Assembly (NCBI GenBank): GCA_964572825.1
Contig: CAZNGS010000014.1
Location: 19,308 to 83,307 of the forward strand
Reading direction: 5' to 3'
From: CAYVBE01 sp964572825
Lineage (GTDB): Bacteria > Planctomycetota > Brocadiia > SM23-32
DNA: 64,000 nucleotides
The position numbers were made by a program, and so were the translations under genes. Every line of letters begins with the position of its first letter. The stretch's first letter is position 1. A model generated the notes under the pieces. That model saw only the letters and a list, made by a program, of their open reading frames with translations. It was not told the DNA's origin and did no database searches. Shown here piece by piece: positions 16,915 to 24,866 of this stretch.

Positions 16915-17098
16915 GGGAAGGCCGGTTCCGGCTCTCGATCGCCGTCGATCGGATCGAGGGAGAGTTGGCCGGGGCGAGCGGGTCCGTCAACCAGGGCTTG
17001 GAGTAGAAAGGCTCCCCGCACGTGCCGAAGTTCGAGCGGTTTCGGCCCGAATAGCGGCGCCCGCGGGCCGACCTGCAGGGACGCAACGGAGGAGAAAG

Positions 17099-17383
17099 AT
17101 GAGCACCGGCGACCTGGGACCAATGCTCGATGATCTGCACGAAGAATTCAAGGATAGTGTAACGTACCGGGCGGAGTGTCTCTGTAATGACATAATCGCC
17201 GAGATCCTCGGCCACATGGAGGAACATGGCATCCCCCGCGCCGCACTGGCCCGGCGGATGGGCGTCTCGGAGGCCCGAGTCTCGCAGATGTTTGGTGAGA
17301 CCCAGCACGCCACTGTGGAGATGCTCGCCAGGATCGCGGCGGCTCCTGGTGTTGACCTGACCCTCAGTGTCCGCGAGGCATAA
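17099..17383 (+). CDS. XRE-type helix-turn-helix protein
   Basis: 94 residues. Residues about 30-75 form a Cro/C1-type DNA-binding domain: HMEEHGIPRAALARRMGVSE is helices 1-3 and ARVSQMFGE the recognition helix, followed by TVEMLARIAAAPGVDLTLSV. The first 28 residues are acidic and probably helical. The ATG follows GGAGGAG with ideal spacing. No toxin gene is visible beside it, so it is more likely a stand-alone regulator than an antitoxin, although this size also fits antitoxins. It lies 33 bp upstream of the sugar-oxidoreductase genes and may be co-transcribed with them; regulation of those genes is inference. Confidence 0.75.
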   Translation: MSTGDLGPMLDDLHEEFKDSVTYRAECLCNDIIAEILGHMEEHGIPRAALARRMGVSEARVSQMFGETQHATVEMLARIAAAPGVDLTLSVREA

Positions 17384-17416
17384 GATCGGGCAAGGGATAG
17401 AGACCCTGGCTGGGAG

Positions 17417-18376
17417 GTGCAGACGATCGGCTGTCCAGAGCAACCACTGAAGATCGGCGTGATCGGGGCCGGGTGGCACAGCCGCGCCTCCCACCTGCCG
17501 GCTCTGGTCCGGTGCGTTTCCGAACGCCCTGACGGCCTGAACCTGGCGGCGGTCTGCGATATCGACGCCGAGCGGGCGCGGGAGGCGGCCGAGGAGTTCG
17601 GCTTCGAGCGGGCCTTCAGCGGGATGGATGAAATGCTGGAGGAGGCCCGCCCGGACGCGGTCGTGGCAGTGACGCCGGTCGAGATGACGGCTGGTTGCGC
17701 CCTGAAGCTGATCGAGCGCGGGATTCCGGCCCTCATCGAGAAGCCGCCCGGGGCATCCGTGGAAGAGGCCCAGCGCGTGGCGGAAGCGGCGGCGGCCTCG
17801 CATTCGCCCGTGATGGTCAGCATGAACCGCCGCTTCGATCCCGCCCTGGCCGCCGCAGTGTCCTGGATGGAAGGAGGGACCATCCGCTATGCCCGCGGGT
17901 CGATGCTGCGGGCGGGGAGGAGTGAGCCGGCGTTCATGACGAACACGGCCCTGCACGCGCTGGATGCCCTGCGGGCGGTGGCGGGCGATGTGACGGCGAT
18001 CTGTTGCCGCAACATGAAAGTGAAGGGCACAACGTGGTACGACGTTGCGCTTGAGTTCGAAAACGGCGCGCGGGGCGCGCTGGAGATCATGCCCACCGCG
18101 GGCGTGACGGAAGAGAGGTACGATCTGTTCGGGGACGGGTGGCGCGTCGTCATACGGGTCGGCGGCACGGACTGCGGCACGCTCACCTGCTGGGAGGGCG
18201 GCGAACGGGAGATGCAAAGTGAGCCGGCGGAAGGCGAGCCCGGCTTCGTGCGCGACGGCACCTACGCGGAGACGCGCGAGTTCCTCCATGCCCTGATTGA
18301 AGGGCGTAGCCCCCGGCCGACGCCTCAAGACGTCCTGCAGTCCGTGGAGCTCTGTCACGAGTGCGCTCCACGGTAG
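17417..18376 (+). CDS. Gfo/Idh/MocA-family oxidoreductase
   Basis: 319 residues. The N-terminal Rossmann fold shows KIGVIGAGWHSRASHLPAL (residues about 12-30), then AAVCDIDAERAREAAEEFG. The typical ALIEKPPGASVEEAQRVAEA segment (EKP motif, about residue 110) is present. MVSMNRRFDPAL and the later ALHALDALRAVAGDV fit the alpha/beta C-terminal domain. These enzymes are NAD(P)-dependent dehydrogenases of sugars or inositols; the substrate is not predictable. The GTG start at 17417 leaves only 11 residues before the first beta strand, and no ATG is available. The gene overlaps the region upstream of the isomerase-like gene, suggesting one operon. Confidence 0.85.
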   Translation: MQTIGCPEQPLKIGVIGAGWHSRASHLPALVRCVSERPDGLNLAAVCDIDAERAREAAEEFGFERAFSGMDEMLEEARPDAVVAVTPVEMTAGCALKLIERGIPALIEKPPGASVEEAQRVAEAAAASHSPVMVSMNRRFDPALAAAVSWMEGGTIRYARGSMLRAGRSEPAFMTNTALHALDALRAVAGDVTAICCRNMKVKGTTWYDVALEFENGARGALEIMPTAGVTEERYDLFGDGWRVVIRVGGTDCGTLTCWEGGEREMQSEPAEGEPGFVRDGTYAETREFLHALIEGRSPRPTPQDVLQSVELCHECAPR

Positions 18377-18402
18377 AGCAGCCTCAACCAGGAGAGCGAC
18401 GC

Positions 18403-19275
18403 ATGGAGCCGATGCTGGCGACCATAGCCCTGGAGCCGCGACGGTGGGACCAGCCCCGCTCTCCGGCCATGACGCTGTTCTATCTTTTGCCGCACATTGC
18501 CCGCGCCGGGTTCACGGACGTGGAGGCATGGCAGTGGCACGCCTCCACGCTCAGCCTCGACGAGCTGCAGGAGGTCCGGGACCTGGCCGACTCTCTGGGA
18601 GTCAAGATCTCAACCCTGGGGGTCTATCCGCGGTTCCACGCGGAGGGACGGGATGAAGCTCTCGGAGAGATGAGCGTGATGCTGGACCGGGCGCGCGTGC
18701 TGGGTGCGACCCGCTTGAAAGCGCTTTTCGGCGGCGGAAAAGGCGGTCAGATGGACGCAGCGGCCTTCGAGCGGTTCGACCGGCAGTTCGCACGATGGCA
18801 CTCCGCCTGCGCGGAAGCCGGCGTCCAGATACTCGCCGAGCTTCACGCCGGGACGATCTTCGATCCGCCGGAGGTGGGCCTGCGCTGGCTGGACGGTCAT
18901 CCCGAATTCGACCTGGGCATCTGCTATCAGCCCTACGATTTCGCCGACACGGAGGCGGCGCTGGAGCTGGCGCACATGTTCGCCGGGCGCGTCCGCCACG
19001 TCCACCTGCAGGCCCGGGACGAGGCCGGCGAGTTCTGCGCCCTGGCGCAGAGCCCCCTGGACTACGCCACGGTCCTCGCCGCGTTGGTGGCCCGGGACGA
19101 GCCCCCGACCATGGCCATCGAGTTCGTCCGCAGCTCCATTCAGGAAGGCCTGTGTTTCGACCTGGACGCAGCCCTGGCCGACGCCCGGGCCGACGCGGCG
19201 TGGGTGCGGGGGGTCCTTGCCGGCCTCAACCGCCTGTTGAAAAACAGGTCACATCAATGTCGTGGCGAAATATAA
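18403..19275 (+). CDS. Sugar phosphate isomerase/epimerase-like TIM barrel protein
   Basis: 290 residues of the xylose isomerase-like/AP endonuclease 2 family. Features include FTDVEAWQW near the start, VKISTLGVYPRF, GVQILAELHAGTIFDPP (about residue 140), EFDLGICYQPYDFAD, VRHVHLQARDE (metal-site His, about 205) and TMAIEFVRSS. The ATG at 18403 follows GGAGAGC; a GTG at 18361 is possible but overlaps the previous gene. The last 15 codons (from 19232) lie inside the MITE-like element described separately, so the original C-terminus may have been replaced. Partnered with the Gfo/Idh/MocA gene upstream, it probably acts on a rare sugar or inositol derivative; the exact reaction is unknown. Confidence 0.75.
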   Translation: MEPMLATIALEPRRWDQPRSPAMTLFYLLPHIARAGFTDVEAWQWHASTLSLDELQEVRDLADSLGVKISTLGVYPRFHAEGRDEALGEMSVMLDRARVLGATRLKALFGGGKGGQMDAAAFERFDRQFARWHSACAEAGVQILAELHAGTIFDPPEVGLRWLDGHPEFDLGICYQPYDFADTEAALELAHMFAGRVRHVHLQARDEAGEFCALAQSPLDYATVLAALVARDEPPTMAIEFVRSSIQEGLCFDLDAALADARADAAWVRGVLAGLNRLLKNRSHQCRGEI

Positions 19276-19363
19276 GGCTGGAAACGCTCTTTTGTGTGTA
19301 GCACAGGCGCCCTCGCCTGTGGACTCTCAGCCGGGGGCGGCTGAGCTACATTTTTCAACAGGC
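19232..19363. mobile_element. MITE-like element with 13-bp terminal inverted repeats
   Basis: GCCTGTTGAAAAA at 19232-19244 is the exact reverse complement of TTTTTCAACAGGC at 19351-19363, giving a 132-bp element that carries no gene. The cloverleaf repeat (19298-19349) lies within it. The left end is inside the isomerase-like coding sequence. No clear target-site duplication is visible. A second right end (19505-19517) arises from the tandem duplication. Confidence 0.5.
19298..19349 (+). repeat. Cloverleaf (REP-like) palindromic element, copy 1
   Basis: Terminal GTAG (19298-19301) pairs with CTAC (19346-19349) and encloses two perfect 8-bp hairpins: CACAGGCG-CCCT-CGCCTGTG (19302-19321) and CTCAGCCG-GGGG-CGGCTGAG (19326-19345). 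Copy 2 is at 19452-19503 and half a copy at 16358-16381. Confidence 0.75.
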
Positions 19364-19451
19364 TGTCAACCACCGGGGACCGGGCCCTTTGCGGCAGGGC
19401 GTGGCGGGCGGTATAGTGTCTGGGGGCAAGCAGAGACTGGTGGAAGCGCCG

Positions 19452-19503
19452 GTAGCACAGGCGCCCTCGCCTGTGGACTCTCAGCCGGGGGCGGCTGAGC
19501 TAC
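19452..19503 (+). repeat. Cloverleaf (REP-like) palindromic element, copy 2
   Basis: Identical to the copy at 19298-19349, with the same GTAG/CTAC ends and two 8-bp hairpins; it is part of the second 154-bp unit. Confidence 0.75.
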
Positions 19504-19778
19504 ATTTTTCAACAGGCTGTCAACCACCGGGGACCGGGCCCTTTGCGGCAGGGCGTGGCGGGCGGTATAGTGTCTGGGGGCAAGCAGAGACTGGTGGAAG
19601 CGCCGGTAGCAGTCACGGTCCGGCGGGACCCCGTTGTGGCGGGCATCTGCCGGACCTACCCCACGGGGGTAGGCGCGGCGTCCCCGCAGCCCTCTCGTTT
19701 TTTCGTAATTGTAGACCGTGGAAGGGTAACTCATGGAGCAGTGACCTGGTTGGTCAATTCAAGTGCCGGAGGCAAAGC

Positions 19779-20684
19779 ATGAAGTACCGCACGCTTGGGA
19801 AGTCAGGTCTGAGGGTTTCTGTGGTGGGCGTCGGGACATGGCAGTTCGGCGGCGACTGGGGCAAGGAGTTCGAGCAGGGAGAGGTGAACGCCATTCTGGC
19901 GCGCGCCCGCGAGCTGGGCATTAACCTGATCGACACCGCCGCCTGCTACGGCGGGGAGCACCGCTCGGAGAAGTTCATCGGCGGGTTCCTGGAAGGGGAG
20001 CGCCGCGAGGACTGGATCGTCGCCACCAAGTTCGGCCACGCGCCGGGCTGGGAACCGGCCGAGGTGGAGCAGACGCTGCACGACTCGCTGGAGGCGCTGC
20101 GGACCGATTACGTCGACCTGTTCCAGTTCCACTCCGGCAGTGACGAGCAGTTCGACACGCCCGGCCTGTGGGAAATGCTCCGCGAGAAGGTCGAGGAAGG
20201 GAAGGTGCGCCACCTGGGCGTCTCCCTTTCGCTGGGCAGCGAGAGCCTCTACCAGACCGAGCAGGCCCCCGGGATCGGCGCATCGGCCATCCAGGTCAAC
20301 TACAGCCGGCTGCGCCGCGTGGCCGAGGAGGAGATACTGCCCGCCTGCCGGCGGCTGAACCTGGGCGTGCTGGCGCGCACCCCCCTGGCCAGCGGCTTCC
20401 TGAGCGGCAAGTACGGGGAGGACGCGGAGTTTCCCGAGAACGACGTGCGCTCCAACCGGGAGCGGCAGGATATCCGCCGGGCGGTCCAGGAGGTGCGACG
20501 CATCGAGCAAGAGGAACTGCCGGCCGGCGTGCCGATGGCCCGGTGGGCGCTGGCGTGGTGCCTGACCAACCCCGCCGTCACCTGCGTGATCCCCGGCTGC
20601 AAGACCGTGGAACAGGTGGAGTCCAACGCCGCCGCCGCCGACCTGGACATGGTGCCCGACGATCACCCCCAGGCGTGTGACTGA
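19779..20684 (+). CDS. Aldo/keto reductase
   Basis: 301 residues of the aldo/keto reductase superfamily (TIM barrel, NADPH-dependent). The N-terminus MKYRTLGKSGLRVSVVGVGTW is typical. INLIDTAACYGGEHRSE carries the catalytic Asp and Tyr (about residues 52-57), WIVATKFGHAP the Lys, and DLFQFHSGSDEQF the His. LARTPLASGFLSGKY and AVTCVIPGCKTVEQVESN contribute to cofactor binding at the C-terminus. The ATG is preceded by GGAGGC. It stands alone after the repeat region but may belong functionally with the sugar genes upstream. Substrate unknown. Its stop is 4 bp from the convergent E2 gene. Confidence 0.9.
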   Translation: MKYRTLGKSGLRVSVVGVGTWQFGGDWGKEFEQGEVNAILARARELGINLIDTAACYGGEHRSEKFIGGFLEGERREDWIVATKFGHAPGWEPAEVEQTLHDSLEALRTDYVDLFQFHSGSDEQFDTPGLWEMLREKVEEGKVRHLGVSLSLGSESLYQTEQAPGIGASAIQVNYSRLRRVAEEEILPACRRLNLGVLARTPLASGFLSGKYGEDAEFPENDVRSNRERQDIRRAVQEVRRIEQEELPAGVPMARWALAWCLTNPAVTCVIPGCKTVEQVESNAAAADLDMVPDDHPQACD

Positions 20685-20688
20685 CGCG

Positions 20689-22110
20689 CTACTCCGCTGG
20701 CAGCAGGTCGTCGGGGCTTTCGAGCAGGGCGCGGACGGCCTGGAGGAACTGCGCCGCCGCCACGCCGTCGATGATGCGGTGATCGCACGCCGCCGTCAGC
20801 TTCATCAGCCGGCCCACCTCGATCGAGCCGTCCTTCACCACCGCCGCCGGCAGCGCCGAAGCGACGGCCAGGGTGATGGAGGAGGGCGGGTTGATGATGG
20901 GCTCGAAGTGCTCCACGTCGTACATGCCCAGGTTCGTGACGGTGAAGCCCGGGTGCCGCCGCTGCTCGGCCGATAGCTTGCCCGATCGCGCGCGCTCGAC
21001 CAGCTCCTTTGCGCGAGCCGCAAGGTCTTTGAGCGATAGCTCTGCGGCATCCCGCACGACCGCCACGGTCAGGCCCTGGTCGGTCTCGATGGCCAGGCCC
21101 AGGTTTACGCCTTTCCACTTGATGACCCGCCCCCGGTCGTAGCTGCGGTTCACCTCGGGGTGCTGCTGCAGCGCCCGGATGCAGGCAAGCATGACCGCGT
21201 GGGTGATGGTGGCGCCGTGCCTGTCCTTGAGTTCTTCCTTGCGCTCCATCAGCGCGGTGACGTCCGCCGCGCGCGTCACGTAGAAGTGGGGTATGGCGTG
21301 CTGGGAGCCGATGACGCGGCGGGCCTGGGTCTTCAGGCGGAAGGGCGCATCCTCGAGCTCCGCCTCCTCTTCGCTGACCTCCAGCGCCGGCATCTCTTCG
21401 TCGGGCAGGGGCTGGCGTTCCTCGCGGACGGCCTGCCTGCGCACGCCCACCACGTCGTCCACCGTGACCCTGCCGCCGGGGCCGGTGCCCTCGATCTCGG
21501 CCAGGTCCAGCTCATAGCGGACCGCCAGTGCGGCCGCCAGCGGCTCGGCGTTCACCTTGCCGGAGGGCGCGGCTGCCGGCGCTTCGGCGGTTTCCCGCGC
21601 GGGCGCTTTCCCGCGGGCGGCTTCCTCGATGTCGCGGGCCACGATCCGGCCGTCCGGGCCGGAGCCTTCGATGGTGCGATAGTCCACGTCTTTCTCATCG
21701 GCCAGCTTCCGGGCGTAGGGGGAGATGGCCACCCGCTCCTCTTCTTCCTCGGGCGCCTTCTCTTCGGCCACCGCTGGTTCTTCTTCAGGTTCTTCCTCAG
21801 GGGTTTCTTTGGGTTCGGGCGGGGCGGTCTCTTCTTCGGGTTCCCGTTCCTCGGCCTCCTCGGCCGGCGCTTCCTCCCCGGTGTCGATCAGGGCGATCAG
21901 CTCTCCGACCGGCACCTCTTCGTCGTCGCCGTGCACGATCTTCTCGATCACGCCGTCGCGGAAGCACTCCAGCTCCATGACCGCCTTGTCGGACTCGACC
22001 TCGGCCAGCACGTCCCCCTGGCTGACTTCCTGCCCCTCCTTGACTTTCCACTCGATAATCTTGCCCACTTCCATGCTGTCGGACAGCTTGGGCATCGTGA
22101 CTTCGTACAC
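20689..22110 (-). CDS. pdhC: Dihydrolipoamide acyltransferase (E2) of a pyruvate dehydrogenase-type complex
   Basis: 473 residues; last gene of a three-gene operon. One lipoyl domain occupies residues 1-77, with the lipoylated Lys in ESDKAVME (about 43). A long Glu/Pro-rich linker follows (about 80-125). Two peripheral subunit-binding domains come next: AISPYARKLADEKDVDY...GSGPDGRI (about 127-165) and NAEPLAAALAVRYELDL...GTGPGGRV (about 186-222). The acyltransferase domain (about 255-473) has the catalytic DHRIIDG (about 440). E2 transfers the acyl group from lipoate to CoA. GTG start after GAGGAGG. Two binding domains are unusual. Pyruvate is the likely substrate, but a branched-chain complex cannot be excluded. 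No E3 gene is in the window. Confidence 0.9.
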   Translation of the reverse strand: MYEVTMPKLSDSMEVGKIIEWKVKEGQEVSQGDVLAEVESDKAVMELECFRDGVIEKIVHGDDEEVPVGELIALIDTGEEAPAEEAEEREPEEETAPPEPKETPEEEPEEEPAVAEEKAPEEEEERVAISPYARKLADEKDVDYRTIEGSGPDGRIVARDIEEAARGKAPARETAEAPAAAPSGKVNAEPLAAALAVRYELDLAEIEGTGPGGRVTVDDVVGVRRQAVREERQPLPDEEMPALEVSEEEAELEDAPFRLKTQARRVIGSQHAIPHFYVTRAADVTALMERKEELKDRHGATITHAVMLACIRALQQHPEVNRSYDRGRVIKWKGVNLGLAIETDQGLTVAVVRDAAELSLKDLAARAKELVERARSGKLSAEQRRHPGFTVTNLGMYDVEHFEPIINPPSSITLAVASALPAAVVKDGSIEVGRLMKLTAACDHRIIDGVAAAQFLQAVRALLESPDDLLPAE

Positions 22111-22129
22111 GGTTTCCCTCCTCGATGTT

Positions 22130-23104
22130 TCAGGCCAGTGTCTTCAGGGCGGCCTCCACCACGTCCGGGGGGTGGGGTATGCATGCCTGCTCCAGCTCCT
22201 TGGCGTAGGGCAGGGGCACGTCCGCCCCGGAGACCCGTTGGATGGGCGCGTCCATCTGGTCGAAGGCCAGCTCGTAGACGTTCGTGGCCACTTCCGTCCC
22301 GATGGCGCACATGGGCGGGCATTCCTCGACCACGACCACGCGGTGCGTCTTCGACGCCGATTCCACCACGGCGTCCCTGTCCCAGGGCCTGAGGGTCAGC
22401 AGGTCGATCACTTCGGCTTCGTAGCCCTCTTCGGCCAGTTGCTCGGCCGCCTCCAGGCACACGCGGGTCATGCCCCCGTAGCCCACGATGGTTACGTCCC
22501 CGCCGCTGCGGGCGATGCGGGCCTGCCCGATCGTGCCCGGGGGCAGATCGTCTTCCACCTCGCCCTCGCTGTTGTAGAGCCCTTCATGCTCAAGGAAGAT
22601 CACGGGGTTGTCGTCCCGGATGGATGCTTTCAGCAGGGCCTTCGCGTCGCGGGGCGTGCCGGGATAGACGACTTGCAGGCCAGGGGTGTGGACGAAGTGC
22701 GCCTCGAGGCTGTGGGAGTGCTGACTTCCGAGCTGGTGGCCGCCCCCGCCGGGCATGCGGATGGTGACGGGGAGGGTCACCTGGCCGCCGAACATGTAGC
22801 GCATCAGCGCCAGGTGGTTGCATATCTGGTCCATGGCGAGGTAGGAGAAGTTGACGGTCATCAGCTCCGGCACCGGCCGCAGCTCGCCCATGGCCGCCCC
22901 CGTGGCCATCCCCACGATGGCTGCCTCCGAGATGGGGGTGTCGATGACCCTGTCCTCGCCGAACTGTTCCATCAGGCCCCTGGTGACCTTGAAGGAGCCG
23001 CCGTAGAGCCCCACGTCTTCCCCCAGCACGATCACGGCGGGGTCGCGCTCCATTTCCTCGAAAAGGGCCTGGTTCAGCGCCTCGCGGTAGCTGATCTTTG
23101 CCAT
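22130..23104 (-). CDS. pdhB: Pyruvate dehydrogenase E1 beta subunit
   Basis: 324 residues of the transketolase-like E1 beta family. The start MAKISYREALNQALFEEMERD, the segments VIVLGEDVGLYGGSF, VIDTPISEAAIVGMATGAA, LPVTIRMPGGGG and VEVIDL-like YEAEVIDLLTLRPWD, and the late HRVVVVEECPPMCAIG are all characteristic. With the alpha subunit it forms the thiamine diphosphate-dependent E1, which decarboxylates the 2-oxoacid and loads the lipoyl group of E2. It lies 21 bp downstream of E1 alpha and 19 bp upstream of E2, in the same orientation. The ATG is clear. Confidence 0.92.
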   Translation of the reverse strand: MAKISYREALNQALFEEMERDPAVIVLGEDVGLYGGSFKVTRGLMEQFGEDRVIDTPISEAAIVGMATGAAMGELRPVPELMTVNFSYLAMDQICNHLALMRYMFGGQVTLPVTIRMPGGGGHQLGSQHSHSLEAHFVHTPGLQVVYPGTPRDAKALLKASIRDDNPVIFLEHEGLYNSEGEVEDDLPPGTIGQARIARSGGDVTIVGYGGMTRVCLEAAEQLAEEGYEAEVIDLLTLRPWDRDAVVESASKTHRVVVVEECPPMCAIGTEVATNVYELAFDQMDAPIQRVSGADVPLPYAKELEQACIPHPPDVVEAALKTLA

Positions 23105-23125
23105 GTGTGAACCTCTCCTGCTCTC

Positions 23126-24082
23126 TCACTCTACGTAGAGGTCTTCGCGGAGCCGCTGCGGGGGGAGCTCCGAACCCGATTCGGCGAACTCGATGGCTTC
23201 TTCGATCTGGCGCTCCACGCGGCGGTCGACTTCCTCGAACTCCTCCTCCTCCACCTCGAAGTCGTGCTGGATGGCCGCCTTGATGCGCGGTATGGGGTCG
23301 CGCTTTTTCCAGTGCTCGACCTCCTCCCTGGAGCGGTAGCGGGCCGGGTCGGACATGGAGTGTCCCCGGTAGCGGTAGCACTTTGCTTCGATGAAGGACG
23401 GCCCCTTCCCGGCGCGAGCGTCGGCTATGGCCCGCTCGGCCACGGACTGCATCTTGAAGAAGTCCATCCCGTCCACGGTGTAGGTGGGCATCTCGTAGGC
23501 CTTCGCCTTGCGCGCCAGGCTCTCCTTCGCGCTGGAACGCGGCACGCTGGTGCCGATGGCGTAGTAGTTGTTCTCACACACCCACACCACGGGCAAATTG
23601 TAGAGGCTGGTCATGTTGAGCGACTCGTGATAGACGCCCTGGTTGGTGGCGCCGTCCCCGAAGAAACACAGGACGATGCGGTCCTCCTCCTTCTGCCGGA
23701 TGGAGTAGCCCAGACCCACGGCCAGGGGGCACATGCCGGCCACGATGGCGTAGCCGCCCAGGAAATTGATGTCCCAATCAAAAAGGTGCATCGAGCCGCC
23801 TTTACCCTTGCAGCAGCCCTCCCGGTGGCCGAACAGCTCGGCCATGACTTTTTTGGGGTCGCCCCCGCGGATCAGGTAGTAGGCGTGGTCGCGGTAGGAG
23901 CCGATCACGTAGTCCTCCTCACGCAGGTGCCACATGGCGCCCACGGCCACGGCTTCCTCGCCCGTGTAGAGGTGGCAGAACCCGCCCACGTTGCCCCTGG
24001 TGTATTGCTCGGCGGTGCGAGCCTCGAACGTGCGGGCGAGCTGCATACGGTAGTAGACCTCCATCAGCTCGGCTTTGTTCAT
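23126..24082 (-). CDS. pdhA: Pyruvate dehydrogenase E1 alpha subunit
   Basis: 318 residues, first gene of the operon. The thiamine diphosphate motif is present: GDGATNQGVYHESLNMT ... CENN (about residues 147-178). CHLYTGEEAVAVG, RDHAYYLIRGGDP, GKGGSMHLFD and RYRGHSMSDPARYR (phosphorylation-loop region) are also typical of E1 alpha. The ATG at 24082 is chosen because MNKAELMEVYYRM aligns with family starts and GGGGGA lies upstream; the frame stays open for 28 more codons upstream. A promoter lies at 24184-24212. Confidence 0.92.
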   Translation of the reverse strand: MNKAELMEVYYRMQLARTFEARTAEQYTRGNVGGFCHLYTGEEAVAVGAMWHLREEDYVIGSYRDHAYYLIRGGDPKKVMAELFGHREGCCKGKGGSMHLFDWDINFLGGYAIVAGMCPLAVGLGYSIRQKEEDRIVLCFFGDGATNQGVYHESLNMTSLYNLPVVWVCENNYYAIGTSVPRSSAKESLARKAKAYEMPTYTVDGMDFFKMQSVAERAIADARAGKGPSFIEAKCYRYRGHSMSDPARYRSREEVEHWKKRDPIPRIKAAIQHDFEVEEEEFEEVDRRVERQIEEAIEFAESGSELPPQRLREDLYVE

Positions 24083-24183
24083 GCATGATCCCCCGTTGCG
24101 ACGAGTCGCAGGTGATTCCCCGATGCATGGGTCTTCGGTCCGCCTCGCGACACCCCCGGCACGCACCGAATCCCCGAGATTCC

Positions 24184-24212
24184 CTTATAGCATGCTCCGG
24201 CCGGCGGGACAA
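24184..24212 (-). promoter_or_regulatory. Promoter of the pdh operon
   Basis: On the minus strand TTGTCC (24212-24207) and TATAAG (24189-24184) are 17 bp apart, about 100 bp upstream of the E1 alpha start. Confidence 0.4.
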
Positions 24213-24252
24213 GCCGAACGGGCTGCCGGCCCGTCGCTCGCCGCGTGGGGGG

Positions 24253-24429
24253 TCACCCCGACCGCGCCGGCCTGCCGGGCGGCTTCTTAGAATCGTGCCT
24301 CTTGAGGGTGTTCTCGTCGATGTCGCCGTTGAGATTGCCCTCCAGCAAGGGAGGTCTTTCGGGGTTACCCGGGGGATCGGAACCATCGCGGAAGGTGCGG
24401 CTGGACACGACCGTGGCGGACCGGATGTC
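24253..24429 (-). pseudogene. Possible coding remnant, unknown
   Basis: One minus-strand frame reads DIRSATVVSSRTFRDGSDPP, later LLEGNLNGDIDENTLKRHDS, and stops at 24253. Third codon positions are mostly G or C, as in the real genes here, and the composition is protein-like. There is no clear start. I do not recognise the family; it could be chance. Confidence 0.25.
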
Positions 24430-24709
24430 GTGTCGTTGCGGGGGTGATCCGGGCGGTTGGCCGGCCCCGGCACGGATAGTGTTGGTGCCCGTGCGACGGC
24501 GGACGGGTTCTATGAACGGGTCGCATGCGGTGCAGAGGGCGCCGAGAAATGCCGGTATGCGCTTGCACGACGGGTGGAGTGCCTATAGAGTAGCGTGCGG
24601 TTTGCGCAAGGTCTTGCGGGCCGACCGCCGCGGTGCGGGGAGAATGCTAAGGAGCGCAGGGCTTCGGTTTTGACGAGTTCCGCACGGGCGATCCGGGCGG
24701 TGACAGCAC

Positions 24710-24738
24710 TTGCAAGGCCGGAAACATACTGCTAAAAT
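24710..24738 (+). promoter_or_regulatory. Promoter of the CFI-box protein gene
   Basis: TTGCAA (24710-24715) and TAAAAT (24733-24738) are exactly 17 bp apart, about 130 bp upstream of the start at 24867. The same TTGCAA -35 occurs at several other promoters in the window. Confidence 0.55.
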
Positions 24739-24866
24739 CTGCGCGAACAGAATTGGTAATCGGCAGTAGCAGCGGCTGTTGCGGGAGCATAAGACCGCCC
24801 GATCCGGGCGCGCGCCCTCCAGACGCCCGGGCCATGAAGCAGAGGGGAACGCAGAAAGGATTTATC

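Larger units (their letters stand above)
19298..19605. repeat. Perfect tandem duplication, 2 x 154 bp
   Basis: Bases 19298-19451 and 19452-19605 are identical, and the first six bases of a third unit (GTAGCA) follow at 19606. Each unit holds one cloverleaf element plus about 100 bp of unique flank. No gene is seen in 19276-19778; identity over the whole unit suggests a recent event or an assembly artefact. Confidence 0.85.
24083..24866. other. Intergenic region between divergent pdhA and the CFI-box protein gene
   Basis: 784 bp between divergent genes. It holds a promoter at each end (24184-24212 minus, 24710-24738 plus) and a possible coding remnant on the minus strand (24253-24429). Nothing else is recognisable in the middle. 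Confidence 0.5.

Noticed and set aside
16548..17006. 152-codon plus frame overlapping the small membrane protein
   Set aside because: It overlaps a better supported gene with hydrophobic segments and promoter; no motif.
19298..19605. CRISPR array from the tandem repeats
   Set aside because: Only two 154-bp units without spacers; hairpin content is REP-like.
19389..19778. N-terminal extension of the aldo/keto reductase through the repeat region
   Set aside because: The frame only happens to be open through the tandem duplication; the ATG at 19779 has a ribosome binding site and a standard family N-terminus.
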